Part shown: piece after piece, positions 51,152 to 59,746 of the stretch
How positions within the stretch are numbered: the stretch's first letter is position 1
How the letters are laid out: every line of letters starts with the position of its first letter
Source: CAYRHJ01 sp964424105
Lineage (GTDB): Bacteria; Planctomycetota; Phycisphaerae; UBA1845
Length of the DNA: 64,000 nucleotides
Direction: 5' to 3'
Assembly: GCA_964424105.1 (NCBI GenBank)
Contig: CAYRHJ010000030.1
Coordinates: forward strand, 62,001-126,000
Position numbers and translations under genes: made by a program
The notes under the pieces: generated by a model
What the model saw: the letters and a program-made list of their open reading frames with translations, nothing else
What the model was told of the DNA's origin: nothing
Database searches by the model: none

Positions 51152-54100
51152 TCGCGAGCGGATCCGCGTCACCCCATCAGACAACGCCCGCAAATGCGAC
51201 ACCTGAACGTGAATCACCTCGCCCTGTCGTTCGATCCGCCCATCCGCCAATAACGCCGCCGACCCCCGCGCCGCCCCGCGACATTGCTCATACACGCGCG
51301 GGCCAACGATCAAGTTCACCACTCCCGTTTCATCCTCCAACGTGAAAAACACGATCCCCCCTGCCGTGCCCGGACGCTGCCTCACCAGCACCAAACCAGC
51401 CACCCGCACCGCCTCACCCTGTTTCATCTGCTTCAACTTCGACGCCCTCGCCACGTTCACGCGATCCAAACCATCGCGAATCAATCCGATCGGATGGGCC
51501 TCCAACGATAGCCCCACCGACCCGTAATCCGCGATCACCTCCTCCTCCACCGTCGCCCTCTTAACAGAGCCGCCACCGTCAGCGAGCGGTCTTTCAACCA
51601 CTTCCAATCCCGAAAACAACGGCAGATCATCATCCCCCAACGCCAACGTCTGCCAAACCGCCTCCCGCCGATGCAACCCCATCGACCGAAACGCGTCCCC
51701 AGCCGCCAGACGCGCCAGCACCCCACGCCCAACCCCCGACCGCCCAGCCAACTCCGCCACGCTCCTGAAAGGCCCATCCCGACGAGCCGCCTCGATGCCT
51801 GATACGCGTTCCCGCGAAAGCCCCTTAATCAACCGCATCCCCAATCGCAACGCAGGCCCATCCTTCCCCCACCCCCGCCACTCCTCCTCATGCTCCGCAA
51901 CCGCCGCCCTTCCCTCCCCTTCCCTTCCTTGATCCCCGCCACCCACCATTCCGCCGCACGCCGGACTCCAGTCATGCCCGCCGCCCGTCATTCCCGCCCC
52001 GTCCGCGCCTTCATGCCCCCGAACTCCGTCATTCCGGCGCAAGCCGGAATCCAGGGCTTCATGACAAATCCTCGTACAACGCCCGCCACCCGTCATTCCG
52101 CCGCACGCCGGACTCCACGACCCCTCCTCCAACCCACAATCATACCCACTCCAATTCACATCCACCCGCCGCACCTCCACCCCGTGTTCAATCGCATCTC
52201 GAACCAACTGCGCCGGCGCATAAAACCCCATCGGCTGACTGTTCAAAAGCGAACACGCAAACGCCGCCGGGTGATACCGCTTCAACCAGGCCGACGCGTA
52301 CACCAGCAACGCAAACGACGCCGCGTGACTTTCCGGAAACCCATACTCGCCAAACCCGCAAATCTGCTCGAAACAGCGCTCCGCAAATTCCCGCGTCAGC
52401 CCGTTGCTCAACATCCCCGCAATCAGCTTCTCCCGAAAAATTTCAATCTGCCCGCTCCGCCGCCAAGCACCCATCGCCCGACGCAGACGATCTGCCTCGC
52501 CCGGCGTAAACCCACCCGCCACGATCGCCAGTCGCATAGCCTGCTCCTGAAACAGCGGCACACCCAGCGTCTTCCTCAACACCCCTCCAACAGCCTCGCT
52601 CGGAAAAATCACCGCCTCCTCTCCCCGCCGACGACGCAAATACGGATGCACCATCCCCCCTTGAATAGGCCCCGGTCGAACGATCGCCACCTCAATCACC
52701 AGGTCATAAAAACACCGTGGCCGAAGCCTCGGCAGCATGCTCATCTGCGCACGACTTTCGATCTGAAAAACACCCACCGTGTCCGCACGGCAGATCATGT
52801 CATACACCGCCGAGTCCTCCGCCGGCACGTCCGCCAGACTGACCGGTAGTCCCTTCCGCAGTGCCGTCAACATGCCCAACGCCAGACAGTCCACCTTCAA
52901 TATCCCTAGCGCATCAATATCATTCTTGTCCCATTCAATGAAAGTCCGATCCGCCATCGCACCGTTTTCCAGCGGAACCATTTCGCACAATGGATGGCGA
53001 GTAATCACAAACCCACCCACGTGCTGCGACAAATGACGCGGAAAACCCAGAATCTCCTTAACCAATACGACCAACTGCCGAACGGTGCGGTCGTTCACGT
53101 CCAGCCCGCACTCCAACAGACACGCCTCCGGCAATGCACTGTCCGACCACCAGTCCAACTTCTTCGCCAACAAATCCATACGATCCAATGACAGTCCCAA
53201 CGCCTTACCCACGTCGCGAACCGCAGACCGAGGCCGATACGTGATGACCTCCGCAGTGATTCCCGCATGCTCCCGGCCATACTTGTCGTAAATGTATTGA
53301 AATACCTCTTCGCGGCGTTCGTGCTCGAAATCAATGTCGATGTCCGGCGGCTCATTACGCTCTCGACTGACGAACCGCTCGAACAGTACGTCAATGCGCT
53401 CCGGATCAACGTTCGTCACACCCAGCACGTAACACACCGCCGAATTGGCTGCACTGCCTCGACCCTGACACAAAATCCCCTGCGCCCGCGCGAACTGCAC
53501 CAGATCCCACACCGTCAGAAAATACGGCTCATAGTGCAATTCCTCAATAAGTTGCAGTTCGTGCTCCAACAGCCGGCGCGTCTTCTCTGTCATGCCGTCG
53601 GGAAACCGCCCGCCCGCACTGCGCCATACCAGTTCCGTCAGATACGCCATCGCCGTCATGCCCGGCGGGCACAGTTCCTCGGGATATTCATAGCACAGTT
53701 GCCCCAGATCGAACGTACATCGATCAGCTATTTCCGATGTGCAAACGATGGCCCTCGAATAATCCGCAAACAGTCGTGCCATTTGCTCCCCTGACTTCAG
53801 ATACCGTTCGCCATTGTTAAACAGTCGGCTCCCAGCATCTGCCAACGTGCAGTGCTCACGAATGCACGTCAGTACGTCTTGAAGAAACCGCCGCTCCGAA
53901 ATGTGGTAGTGAACGTCATTCGCCGCCACCATCGGCATTCCCGTCCGCCGACACAAACCGGCCACCCACGCCAAATGCTCCCGGTCATCAACACCCGCAC
54001 ACACCTCCGCCGCCACGTACAACCGATCACCAAACACCTCCCCATACCGCCTGACCCATCTCTCTTCCCCTCCGTCCCCGCAGCCTTTCCTTACCAACGC

Positions 54101-54658
54101 CACCCCCATCAACCCTTCCGACAATTCCGCCACGTCCTCAAAATAGATCGCACATTCCCCCTTCGGCCTGCGCAACCGACCCCGACTGATCAGTCGCGAA
54201 AGTCGTCCATACCCCGCACGGTTCATGGCGTATAGCAGGATGGGCGGCGCGTCTTCAGGCTCAATCTCCGCGCCGACCAGCAGCTTCAGTCCCGCCTGCT
54301 TGGCCGCGCAGTGCATGCGGACCGCGCCCGCCAACGTATTGCGATCCGTGATGGCGATGGCCCGGTATCCCAGTTCCGCCGCCCGCTCGACAAGTTCATC
54401 CGGATGCGATGCACCCTCCAGAAATGAAAAATTGGATTTGCAATGCAGCTCGACGTATCCCCTTCCCCATCCGTCGTCCCTTTTGACCGCTCCCCTCTCG
54501 CTCGCCCCCAGTGGCCTCCCTTCATTCTCCCCGTCTATCTGCCTCCCCGTCGGCGCGCCTTTGTTCTTCAACTCCCCATACCGCGACTGATACACTCCGC
54601 CCGCTATGGGCCTCTCCCATGGATGCTTTCGTCGACCAGGATTCGGCTGCTCCGGCAC
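51134..54658 (-). CDS. dnaE2: Error-prone DNA polymerase III alpha subunit
   Basis: 1174 residues. The PHP domain (YVELHCKSNFSFLEGASHP), polymerase acid motif PPDIDIDFEHERREEV, RPGPIQGGMVHPYLRRR and an OB domain near the C-terminus identify DnaE2. It works with ImuA and ImuB in translesion synthesis and induced mutagenesis. It is about 100 residues longer than usual. An N-terminal Gly/Arg-rich lead of some 65 residues precedes the PHP domain, and residues of about 840-910 are translated dispersed repeats (WSPACGGMTGGG twice, DSGLRRNDG once); a second repeat family gives PLADGGGSVKR near residue 1027. Catalytic motifs are unaffected. It starts 14 bases after imuB. Confidence 0.96.
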   Translation of the reverse strand: MPEQPNPGRRKHPWERPIAGGVYQSRYGELKNKGAPTGRQIDGENEGRPLGASERGAVKRDDGWGRGYVELHCKSNFSFLEGASHPDELVERAAELGYRAIAITDRNTLAGAVRMHCAAKQAGLKLLVGAEIEPEDAPPILLYAMNRAGYGRLSRLISRGRLRRPKGECAIYFEDVAELSEGLMGVALVRKGCGDGGEERWVRRYGEVFGDRLYVAAEVCAGVDDREHLAWVAGLCRRTGMPMVAANDVHYHISERRFLQDVLTCIREHCTLADAGSRLFNNGERYLKSGEQMARLFADYSRAIVCTSEIADRCTFDLGQLCYEYPEELCPPGMTAMAYLTELVWRSAGGRFPDGMTEKTRRLLEHELQLIEELHYEPYFLTVWDLVQFARAQGILCQGRGSAANSAVCYVLGVTNVDPERIDVLFERFVSRERNEPPDIDIDFEHERREEVFQYIYDKYGREHAGITAEVITYRPRSAVRDVGKALGLSLDRMDLLAKKLDWWSDSALPEACLLECGLDVNDRTVRQLVVLVKEILGFPRHLSQHVGGFVITRHPLCEMVPLENGAMADRTFIEWDKNDIDALGILKVDCLALGMLTALRKGLPVSLADVPAEDSAVYDMICRADTVGVFQIESRAQMSMLPRLRPRCFYDLVIEVAIVRPGPIQGGMVHPYLRRRRGEEAVIFPSEAVGGVLRKTLGVPLFQEQAMRLAIVAGGFTPGEADRLRRAMGAWRRSGQIEIFREKLIAGMLSNGLTREFAERCFEQICGFGEYGFPESHAASFALLVYASAWLKRYHPAAFACSLLNSQPMGFYAPAQLVRDAIEHGVEVRRVDVNWSGYDCGLEEGSWSPACGGMTGGGRCTRICHEALDSGLRRNDGVRGHEGADGAGMTGGGHDWSPACGGMVGGGDQGREGEGRAAVAEHEEEWRGWGKDGPALRLGMRLIKGLSRERVSGIEAARRDGPFRSVAELAGRSGVGRGVLARLAAGDAFRSMGLHRREAVWQTLALGDDDLPLFSGLEVVERPLADGGGSVKRATVEEEVIADYGSVGLSLEAHPIGLIRDGLDRVNVARASKLKQMKQGEAVRVAGLVLVRQRPGTAGGIVFFTLEDETGVVNLIVGPRVYEQCRGAARGSAALLADGRIERQGEVIHVQVSHLRALSDGVTRIRSRSRDFH
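51561..51591 (+). repeat. Dispersed repeat, family 2, in frame inside dnaE2
   Basis: TTAACAGAGCCGCCACCGTC then AGCGAGCGGTC, two changes from the 41806 copy. On the coding strand it is read as PLADGGGSVK. Confidence 0.8.
51946..52117. repeat. Cluster of three family 1 repeats in frame inside dnaE2
   Basis: Copies at 51946-51970 (ATTCCGCCGCACGCCGGACT type), 52031-52050 (ATTCCGGC-GCAA-GCCGGAAT, perfect) and 52091-52117 (same as the first), with a fragment CGTCATTCCCGCC at 51984. The first and third are nearly identical, so part of the cluster may be a duplication. Confidence 0.85.
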
Positions 54659-54672
54659 AACACACCACGCTA

Positions 54673-56277
54673 TCAGTCAAACAGCCCGTGCACATACCAC
54701 TTCCATGACCGGCGATCGCGAAACAGCCAAAACCCCTGCCCCGTCGTGCTGACCACCCGAAAATAGTCCCGCCGCACATCAGGTCCTCGCCACCAACCCG
54801 TTTCCAGACGCTCAGGCCCCACCGCATCAGCGATCACATGTTCCGCCCGCTGCCATCGAAACAACACCGGCGGTCCCTCCGGTACCACCGCGACCACCGC
54901 CACCTCCACCGGCTTCGCCAAAACACGCAATGGCCTCCTCCACCCTGCGGATCCTTCCTTTCCTTCATGCCTGTCGCCCGTCATTCCGGCGCGGGCCGGA
55001 ATCCAGGCCCCCTCCTCCTTCCGTTCCTTCAACCCCTTCTGTTTCCGTCCCTCCCTTCTCCCTGCCTGTTCGTAATCCTCAACCCACCGCACGTACTCAT
55101 ACGCACACTCCGGTTGATAATCATCTACCATCACCACCCCAGACACCGACGACCAACCCAAACGCGCCGAAAGCCGATCCGTCAGGTCAGCCAACGCTTC
55201 GCCCTCTTCGACAACCGAATCAAACAAATCACCCTGCGAGTCATCCAGCGGTTCAACGTGCCCCGCACGAACAGCCACGCCCCACACCTCCGCCGGCAAA
55301 CAAACCTGCTCCAGTCGCGTCATCACCAGACGTTTCAAACGCTCGAACAAGCGCGTCGGATGCGAAACGCCCAACTCCACCGCCGTGGGGCGACACTCCT
55401 CGTGATAAAAAATCACCTCCAACCGATTCACGCCCACCACCTTTTGCGATAGCCGTTCGCAAAACTCTCCCAACACACGCTCCACCGCACTTTCAATGAT
55501 GTCCTGCCGATCGGTGCCCGCCCCGAACGGCAAATCGCAACACACCACCGGCGGAACACGAAACGGCACCAGCGGCTCGGGCACGTTCCCAAACGCCTGA
55601 TTCAACCGATGCAGCAACGATTCACCGAAACGAGTTCTCAACGACGCCCGCGGCAGATACATCAGCGCCTCGACCGTCTCCACCCCAACAGCCCGCAGCG
55701 CCTCCACGCAGCGTCCATCCACACGCAGGGCACCGACCGACAAACACCGTAGATGCTCCACGTCGTGGCCCGGAACCGTGACCACCGCCGCATGCTCGTG
55801 CGCATGCCCGATTGCCCACGCTGATCCCGGCGTGTCAGCCACCGCGCCTCGCGCGGAAAAACCCCGTTCACGCAAACCAGCCAACGCCAGCGACAGCAGA
55901 CGCCGTTCACCACGGAACAGGCGCTCGCAACCGCTCACATCCAACAACAGCGTGTCCCTGCCTTCGATATGGACGATGGGCGCAAACGCCTGGGCCCCAT
56001 CGGCCAGCGCTTCCATCGTCCGACGGTCAGCCTGCAAGTTCTCCGCGACAAAATGCAGATCGGGCAACAGCGCCCGCGCTTCCGCCGCCGTCATCCCCTG
56101 CCGGACTCCGCCCGCTTGCGCCGGACCGTCGCACAGCACGACCCGCGACACGCCGCCCTGACGGCGTATCACCGCCACACCGTGATGGCCCGAAACGGAC
56201 CCCCTACGCGATGATCTGTCGGAACGCAGCCGCTCGATCGGCAGATACGGAATGTAGAGGCACATCGAACGTTTCAT
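54673..56277 (-). CDS. imuB: ImuB-type Y-family polymerase-like protein
   Basis: About 534 residues from ATG 56277; a TTG at 56289 is also in frame, and both overlap the end of imuA. The Y-family palm and little-finger layout is seen (CLYIPYLPIERL, GMTAAEARALLPDL, DTLLLDVSGCERLF, CLSVGALRVDGRCVEALRAVGVETVEAL). ImuB proteins lack the full acidic catalytic set and act as a clamp-binding hub for DnaE2. About residues 418-436 contain WIPARAGMTG, the translation of a family 1 repeat, in a linker of charged residues that is longer than normal. Confidence 0.93.
   Translation of the reverse strand: MKRSMCLYIPYLPIERLRSDRSSRRGSVSGHHGVAVIRRQGGVSRVVLCDGPAQAGGVRQGMTAAEARALLPDLHFVAENLQADRRTMEALADGAQAFAPIVHIEGRDTLLLDVSGCERLFRGERRLLSLALAGLRERGFSARGAVADTPGSAWAIGHAHEHAAVVTVPGHDVEHLRCLSVGALRVDGRCVEALRAVGVETVEALMYLPRASLRTRFGESLLHRLNQAFGNVPEPLVPFRVPPVVCCDLPFGAGTDRQDIIESAVERVLGEFCERLSQKVVGVNRLEVIFYHEECRPTAVELGVSHPTRLFERLKRLVMTRLEQVCLPAEVWGVAVRAGHVEPLDDSQGDLFDSVVEEGEALADLTDRLSARLGWSSVSGVVMVDDYQPECAYEYVRWVEDYEQAGRREGRKQKGLKERKEEGAWIPARAGMTGDRHEGKEGSAGWRRPLRVLAKPVEVAVVAVVPEGPPVLFRWQRAEHVIADAVGPERLETGWWRGPDVRRDYFRVVSTTGQGFWLFRDRRSWKWYVHGLFD
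54983..55002. repeat. Dispersed palindromic repeat, family 1, in frame inside imuB
   Basis: ATTCCGGC-GCGG-GCCGGAAT, a perfect palindrome with the usual GTC and CCAGG flanks. Confidence 0.85.
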
Positions 56278-57394
56278 CTGACAAGTCAACCACCACCGGT
56301 CCGACGGGCCTGCCCTCCCGCACCTTCAACACCGTCACCCGACATCGACGTCGGAATCCATAGCCAACCCCAACATCCACGCCGACCGACGAATCCCACG
56401 GTGGACGATTCCCAGCCTTCGATGTAGGGTCGCGAATGACCGGCATCGCCTCCACTCGAAGCTGAATGCCCGCAAACGTGGGACGATGTCGGTTTCGATG
56501 TGTCGCAGGTGACACAATCACGACCAATGCTCCGGAACGCTCCGCCGCCAACTGCAAACGCCGCGAATGCACGTCATCCAGTATCAATCCGGTGGCCACC
56601 ACCGCACCGACCGATCGACAACCCAGGACCTGTTGCACCGCCCAGCAGACGTCCGCCTGTTGGGGATTCATCTGCTTGTGTGACGAAAGCCATCGGCTGA
56701 AACCTGACCCGGTGACCCGCCTTGTTGCTGATGTACCCGGACGTGTGGCCATGAATTGGCGGGGACGAATCACCATCAAACGATCAGCCGGCAACCCCAT
56801 GGCCACCACCGCGGGCGGATACAGATCACCTTGACCATCGACGATGACCAGTCTTTCGAGTGACACGTTACGACACTCGGAAGCCGGTTTCGCGTCCGTT
56901 GAAATGGGCTGGCCATGGGTTACGGCGTGAATGGCTGCTCGAAGCGCCAGCGTCCATGCTCCCGTTCCCAATCCATCGGAAAGCACCTCGATCACCGCCC
57001 CGGCGGGCAGACCTCCGCCGGGCAACTGGGCGTCCAACGCGGCGAACCCCGTGCCAATCGCCCGTCTGCGATGCATCCAACCCTCGCACCGGCGGTCCTG
57101 ATAGCGTTGCAGCAGCTTGCGAAGCCGTGGGAGGTCGAACTGTTCAGGCCCGTCGGGCCTTTCGGGACTGCCAGGTCTGTCGGATCGCCTCGCTTGCTGG
57201 GACTCGCCCGGTTCGCACGGGGGCCATTCTTGCCTGTTCTGCTTGCGCTGAACTCCTCGTTGTCTGTGTTGCTCCCGCTGCGGTTGCCCATGCTCGTGTG
57301 GTTCCCGTAGCGGCTGCCCATGCTCGTGTGGTTCGTGCTGGGGTTGCTCCTGTTTGTGTTGTAGGCGCGCACCTCGAGCGCTCGCGTTTGCCAC
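56204..57394 (-). CDS. imuA: ImuA (RecA-like mutasome accessory protein)
   Basis: 396 residues, of which the last 300 fit ImuA: RRRAIGTGFAALDAQLPGGGLPAGAVIEVL, LVIVDGQGDLYPPAVVAMGLP, QADVCWAVQQVLGCRSVGAVV and RRLQLAAERSGALVVIVSP. The first 90 residues are an unusual lead rich in Gln, His, Pro and Arg with a tandem unit EPHEHGQPLR/EPHEHGQPQR. A start near 57150 would remove it and is possible. ImuA heads the imuA-imuB-dnaE2 operon and is thought to help recruit the mutasome. A good promoter lies 100 bases upstream; I found no obvious LexA box. Confidence 0.9.
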   Translation of the reverse strand: MANASARGARLQHKQEQPQHEPHEHGQPLREPHEHGQPQREQHRQRGVQRKQNRQEWPPCEPGESQQARRSDRPGSPERPDGPEQFDLPRLRKLLQRYQDRRCEGWMHRRRAIGTGFAALDAQLPGGGLPAGAVIEVLSDGLGTGAWTLALRAAIHAVTHGQPISTDAKPASECRNVSLERLVIVDGQGDLYPPAVVAMGLPADRLMVIRPRQFMATRPGTSATRRVTGSGFSRWLSSHKQMNPQQADVCWAVQQVLGCRSVGAVVATGLILDDVHSRRLQLAAERSGALVVIVSPATHRNRHRPTFAGIQLRVEAMPVIRDPTSKAGNRPPWDSSVGVDVGVGYGFRRRCRVTVLKVREGRPVGPVVVDLSDETFDVPLHSVSADRAAAFRQIIA

Positions 57395-57714
57395 GGCCTA
57401 TTGCTCCGACCCGCCCCGATGGACACCCGGACGAACCGCCGGGCCCAGTCTCGCGGACCTTTCCACCCCACCCCCGGACCGGGCGAAGCATACCTAATAT
57501 AAACCAAACATCGCGTGAAAGCAAGATGAAAATGCGGTTGATTGGATGAACGGCTCGTAAACAACTGGCCGGCCAGTGGTTAGACCGGCGAATCCATTTG
57601 GAAAATTCCAACTGCGCTGCTGCGATTCTCGATGCCAAGCCCGGAAAGGCGACAATCATGCGATGATCGCACCAAAACTCGGCAAACCCGATCGTGGCCG
57701 TCACCTGACACGAC
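57395..57714. other. Intergenic region upstream of imuA (about 320 bp)
   Basis: It holds the promoter at 57496-57524. Between this and the tRNA no further feature is seen. Confidence 0.5.
57496..57524 (-). promoter_or_regulatory. Sigma-70-type promoter for imuA-imuB-dnaE2
   Basis: On the minus strand TTGCTT (57524-57519), exactly 17 bases, then TATATT (57501-57496). Confidence 0.55.
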
Positions 57715-57788
57715 TGCGCCCGGCAGGATTCGAACCTGCGACCCCCGGTTTAGGAAACCGGTGCTCTATCCTGCTGAGCTACGAGCGC
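57715..57788 (-). tRNA. tRNA-Arg (anticodon CCT)
   Basis: 74 bases that fold as a full cloverleaf. The acceptor GCGCTCG pairs with CGGGCGC (one G-U pair), followed by discriminator A. The D-stem is GCTC/GAGC. The anticodon stem CCGGT/ACCGG holds loop TTCCTAA, giving CCT. The T-arm is GCAGG-TTCGAAT-CCTGC. CCA is not encoded. It reads the AGG arginine codon. Confidence 0.96.
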
Positions 57789-57850
57789 CTGCGGAAACCA
57801 TAACGGTAGCCTGAGCGCTCTGGCAAGCCCAGTGGCTGCGGCTAGTAACA

Positions 57851-57882
57851 TTGGCCGGCGTGGGAATCGAAAACGCCGGCAA
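57851..57882 (-). terminator. Hairpin after the poly-Asp protein gene
   Basis: GCCGGCGT (57854-57861) pairs with ACGCCGGC (57873-57880). On the minus strand this lies 25 bases after the stop, but there is no good T-run. Confidence 0.35.
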
Positions 57883-57905
57883 TAGGCCTCACTGCACGAA
57901 TGGGC

Positions 57906-59387
57906 CTAATCATCGTCATCGTCGTCATCATCATCGTCATCATCGTCGTCATCATCGTCATCATCGTCGTCATCATCGTCGTCATCGTCCCCGTCATCGT
58001 CATGCGGGAATTCTTGATGCACGGCGCAACGGATGATCGCGATGGCTTCACGAACGTTGATGACACCACCCGACCGAAGTCGCAAGACCGTGTGAACCAC
58101 GCAACGGATGTATTGGCCTCGATTGTGCGCCGTGGTCTTGCACTTGCTGACCAAATCCGAAATCGAGCAACCGATGGGCAGCACCTGGTTCACGACGCCC
58201 GTGTTACACTCGCCGATCAAAACCAAGTCGCTCAAGTCTGATTCCGCACAGTGGTCGGAACAATCGTCCACACCGTCACCATCGGTATCACCCGTGGTTG
58301 ACTCATGCACGCAGCCATCAACCGGGTCGCAGCGGTCCACGGTGCAGGGGTCATCGTCGCGGCAGTCGATTTCCTCGTGCCCGCAGGTTCCGTCGATGCC
58401 GCAGAAATCTTCCGTGCAGGGGTTGCCGTCGTCACAGTCCACGTGCTCGTTGACGCAGCCGCCGGTGGTCGGGTCGCAGCGGTCCACGGTGCAGGGGTCA
58501 TCGTCGCGGCAATCGATTTCCTCGTGCCCGCAGGTTCCGTCGATGCGGCAGAAATCTTCCGTGCAGGGGTTGCCGTCGTCACAGTCCACGCGCTCGTTGA
58601 CGCAGCCACCGGTGGTCGGGTCGCAGCGGTCAATCGTGCAGGGGTCATCGTCGCGGCAGTCGATTTCCTCGTGCCCGCAGGTTCCGTCGTCGCCACAGAA
58701 ATCTTCCGTGCAGGGGTTGCCGTCGTCGCAGTCCACGTGCTCGTTCACGCAGCCGCCGGTGGACGGGTCGCAGCGGTCTACGGTGCAGGGGTCATCATCA
58801 CTGCAAACTCGATCGTCATGAACGCATGCACCCGTTGACGGATCACAAAAATCATTGGTGCACGCTAAACCATCGTCACATTCCACCAGTTCGTCGATGC
58901 ATTCCCGCGTTGACAGATCGCATGTGTTGACCGTGCAGGGGTCGGCGTCATCACAGTCCAAATCGGAGCGACATCCCAGGTCACACTTGGTCAGGGCTGT
59001 GTTGGCGCAATACGGACGCCATGACTCAAAACAGCAGGACGGGAAGAATGTGCAAACCAGGGCGCAGCAAGACGAATCTTCACATCCCGGCGATGGATGG
59101 GCAACGTCACAGGGTTCCAGCGATTCAACGCATGGATCGGGAAGCTCGCAGATTTTTCGTGCCGTCGCCGCACACTTCGCGTCCCAGCTCGATTCGCAAC
59201 ATCGCGGCATCGCTTCACAGACGCGCTCGCAACAATCCGAGTCTTCGCAACCCGGCGTCACATGGGCAGCCGCACACGATCCGGTTGCGTTTTCGCATCC
59301 TGCGTGCGGCTGGGCCCACGACACGGACGCCAACCATCCCACCAAGCCCAACGTGATACACACTTTGCTGGTCAATCGTTCGTTCAT
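57906..59387 (-). CDS. Secreted Cys-rich repeat protein with poly-Asp C-terminus
   Basis: 493 residues. GGAG nine bases upstream and a signal peptide (about 1-25) support the start. Two units of the PGCEDSDCC...CC...W...C type (about 45-135) are followed by a chain of 24-25-residue Cys units (CDDGNPCTEDFCGIDGTCG, CRDDDPCTVDRCDPTTGGC). Three consecutive 49-residue doublets are almost identical. Then come GDTDGDGVDDCSD, a thrombospondin-3-like calcium loop, and a domain of about 80 residues. The last 31 residues are DDDG followed by 27 Asp. The protein is very acidic and probably binds divalent cations at the cell surface; this is inference. Confidence 0.85.
   Translation of the reverse strand: MNERLTSKVCITLGLVGWLASVSWAQPHAGCENATGSCAAAHVTPGCEDSDCCERVCEAMPRCCESSWDAKCAATARKICELPDPCVESLEPCDVAHPSPGCEDSSCCALVCTFFPSCCFESWRPYCANTALTKCDLGCRSDLDCDDADPCTVNTCDLSTRECIDELVECDDGLACTNDFCDPSTGACVHDDRVCSDDDPCTVDRCDPSTGGCVNEHVDCDDGNPCTEDFCGDDGTCGHEEIDCRDDDPCTIDRCDPTTGGCVNERVDCDDGNPCTEDFCRIDGTCGHEEIDCRDDDPCTVDRCDPTTGGCVNEHVDCDDGNPCTEDFCGIDGTCGHEEIDCRDDDPCTVDRCDPVDGCVHESTTGDTDGDGVDDCSDHCAESDLSDLVLIGECNTGVVNQVLPIGCSISDLVSKCKTTAHNRGQYIRCVVHTVLRLRSGGVINVREAIAIIRCAVHQEFPHDDDGDDDDDDDDDDDDDDDDDDDDDDDDDDD
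57909..58001. repeat. GAY microsatellite coding for poly-Asp
   Basis: 31 consecutive codons on the minus strand, all GAT or GAC except one GGG. The mixed GAT/GAC order shows it is not a pure single-triplet array, so some of it has been kept under selection or is old. Confidence 0.9.
58354..58794. repeat. 147-bp tandem repeat, three units
   Basis: Units start at about 58354, 58501 and 58648 with an exact 147-base period and very few differences, coding 49 residues each. A weaker partial unit follows. Confidence 0.9.
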
Positions 59388-59746
59388 CTTGCCGTTCTCC
59401 GTTTTGTATTCATGCGGACCGTTCGGGCAGGCGGCACCAATGGAGCGTCACCGAAGCATGCCTCCACAACGCGAATATCTAGACCGCATGCCGGCCCACG
59501 GTCCGATAATCACACATAAATTCTGAGGCTGCGGACCCCAAGCGCGCAACCCATTCACGGAGTTTCATCGAATCCGGTGGCGGGAATCGAAACCCCTAAT
59601 GGTAATGTAACCGTTATAACCGCTCAGACGGGTCACTGTAAAGCAAATTACCAATCTCGCAAATGGAATGTCGCCATTCCGGCATTGCACGACAGGTGGC
59701 TGCTCGACCCTGAACAGATGACTGACAAGTCGCCCCGGATTCGTTC
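59388..59746. other. Intergenic region (about 360 bp)
   Basis: No gene is seen. The upstream end should contain the promoter of the poly-Asp gene. Bases 59578-59637 resemble a broken tRNA on the minus strand (GGTTTCGATTCCCGCCACC) but do not fold. Confidence 0.4.

Noticed and set aside
51890..52849. 319-codon plus-strand frame inside dnaE2
   Set aside because: Antisense shadow, Arg/Pro/His-rich; dnaE2 motifs are continuous on the minus strand.
57715..57788. tRNA-Arg as an integration site for a genomic island
   Set aside because: I saw no second copy of the tRNA 3' end and no integrase gene in the window.
57909..58001. Plus-strand Ile/Val-rich frame over the microsatellite
   Set aside because: It is the complement of the poly-Asp codons; the minus-strand gene with signal peptide and Cys repeats explains it.
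58354..58794. CRISPR-like periodicity
   Set aside because: The 147-bp period is a coding tandem repeat of Cys/Asp units in frame.
59578..59637. tRNA-like sequence on the minus strand (GGTTTCGATTCCCGCCACC with a D-arm-like GAGCGG)
   Set aside because: No matching 5' acceptor strand and no stable anticodon stem; at most a decayed tRNA fragment.
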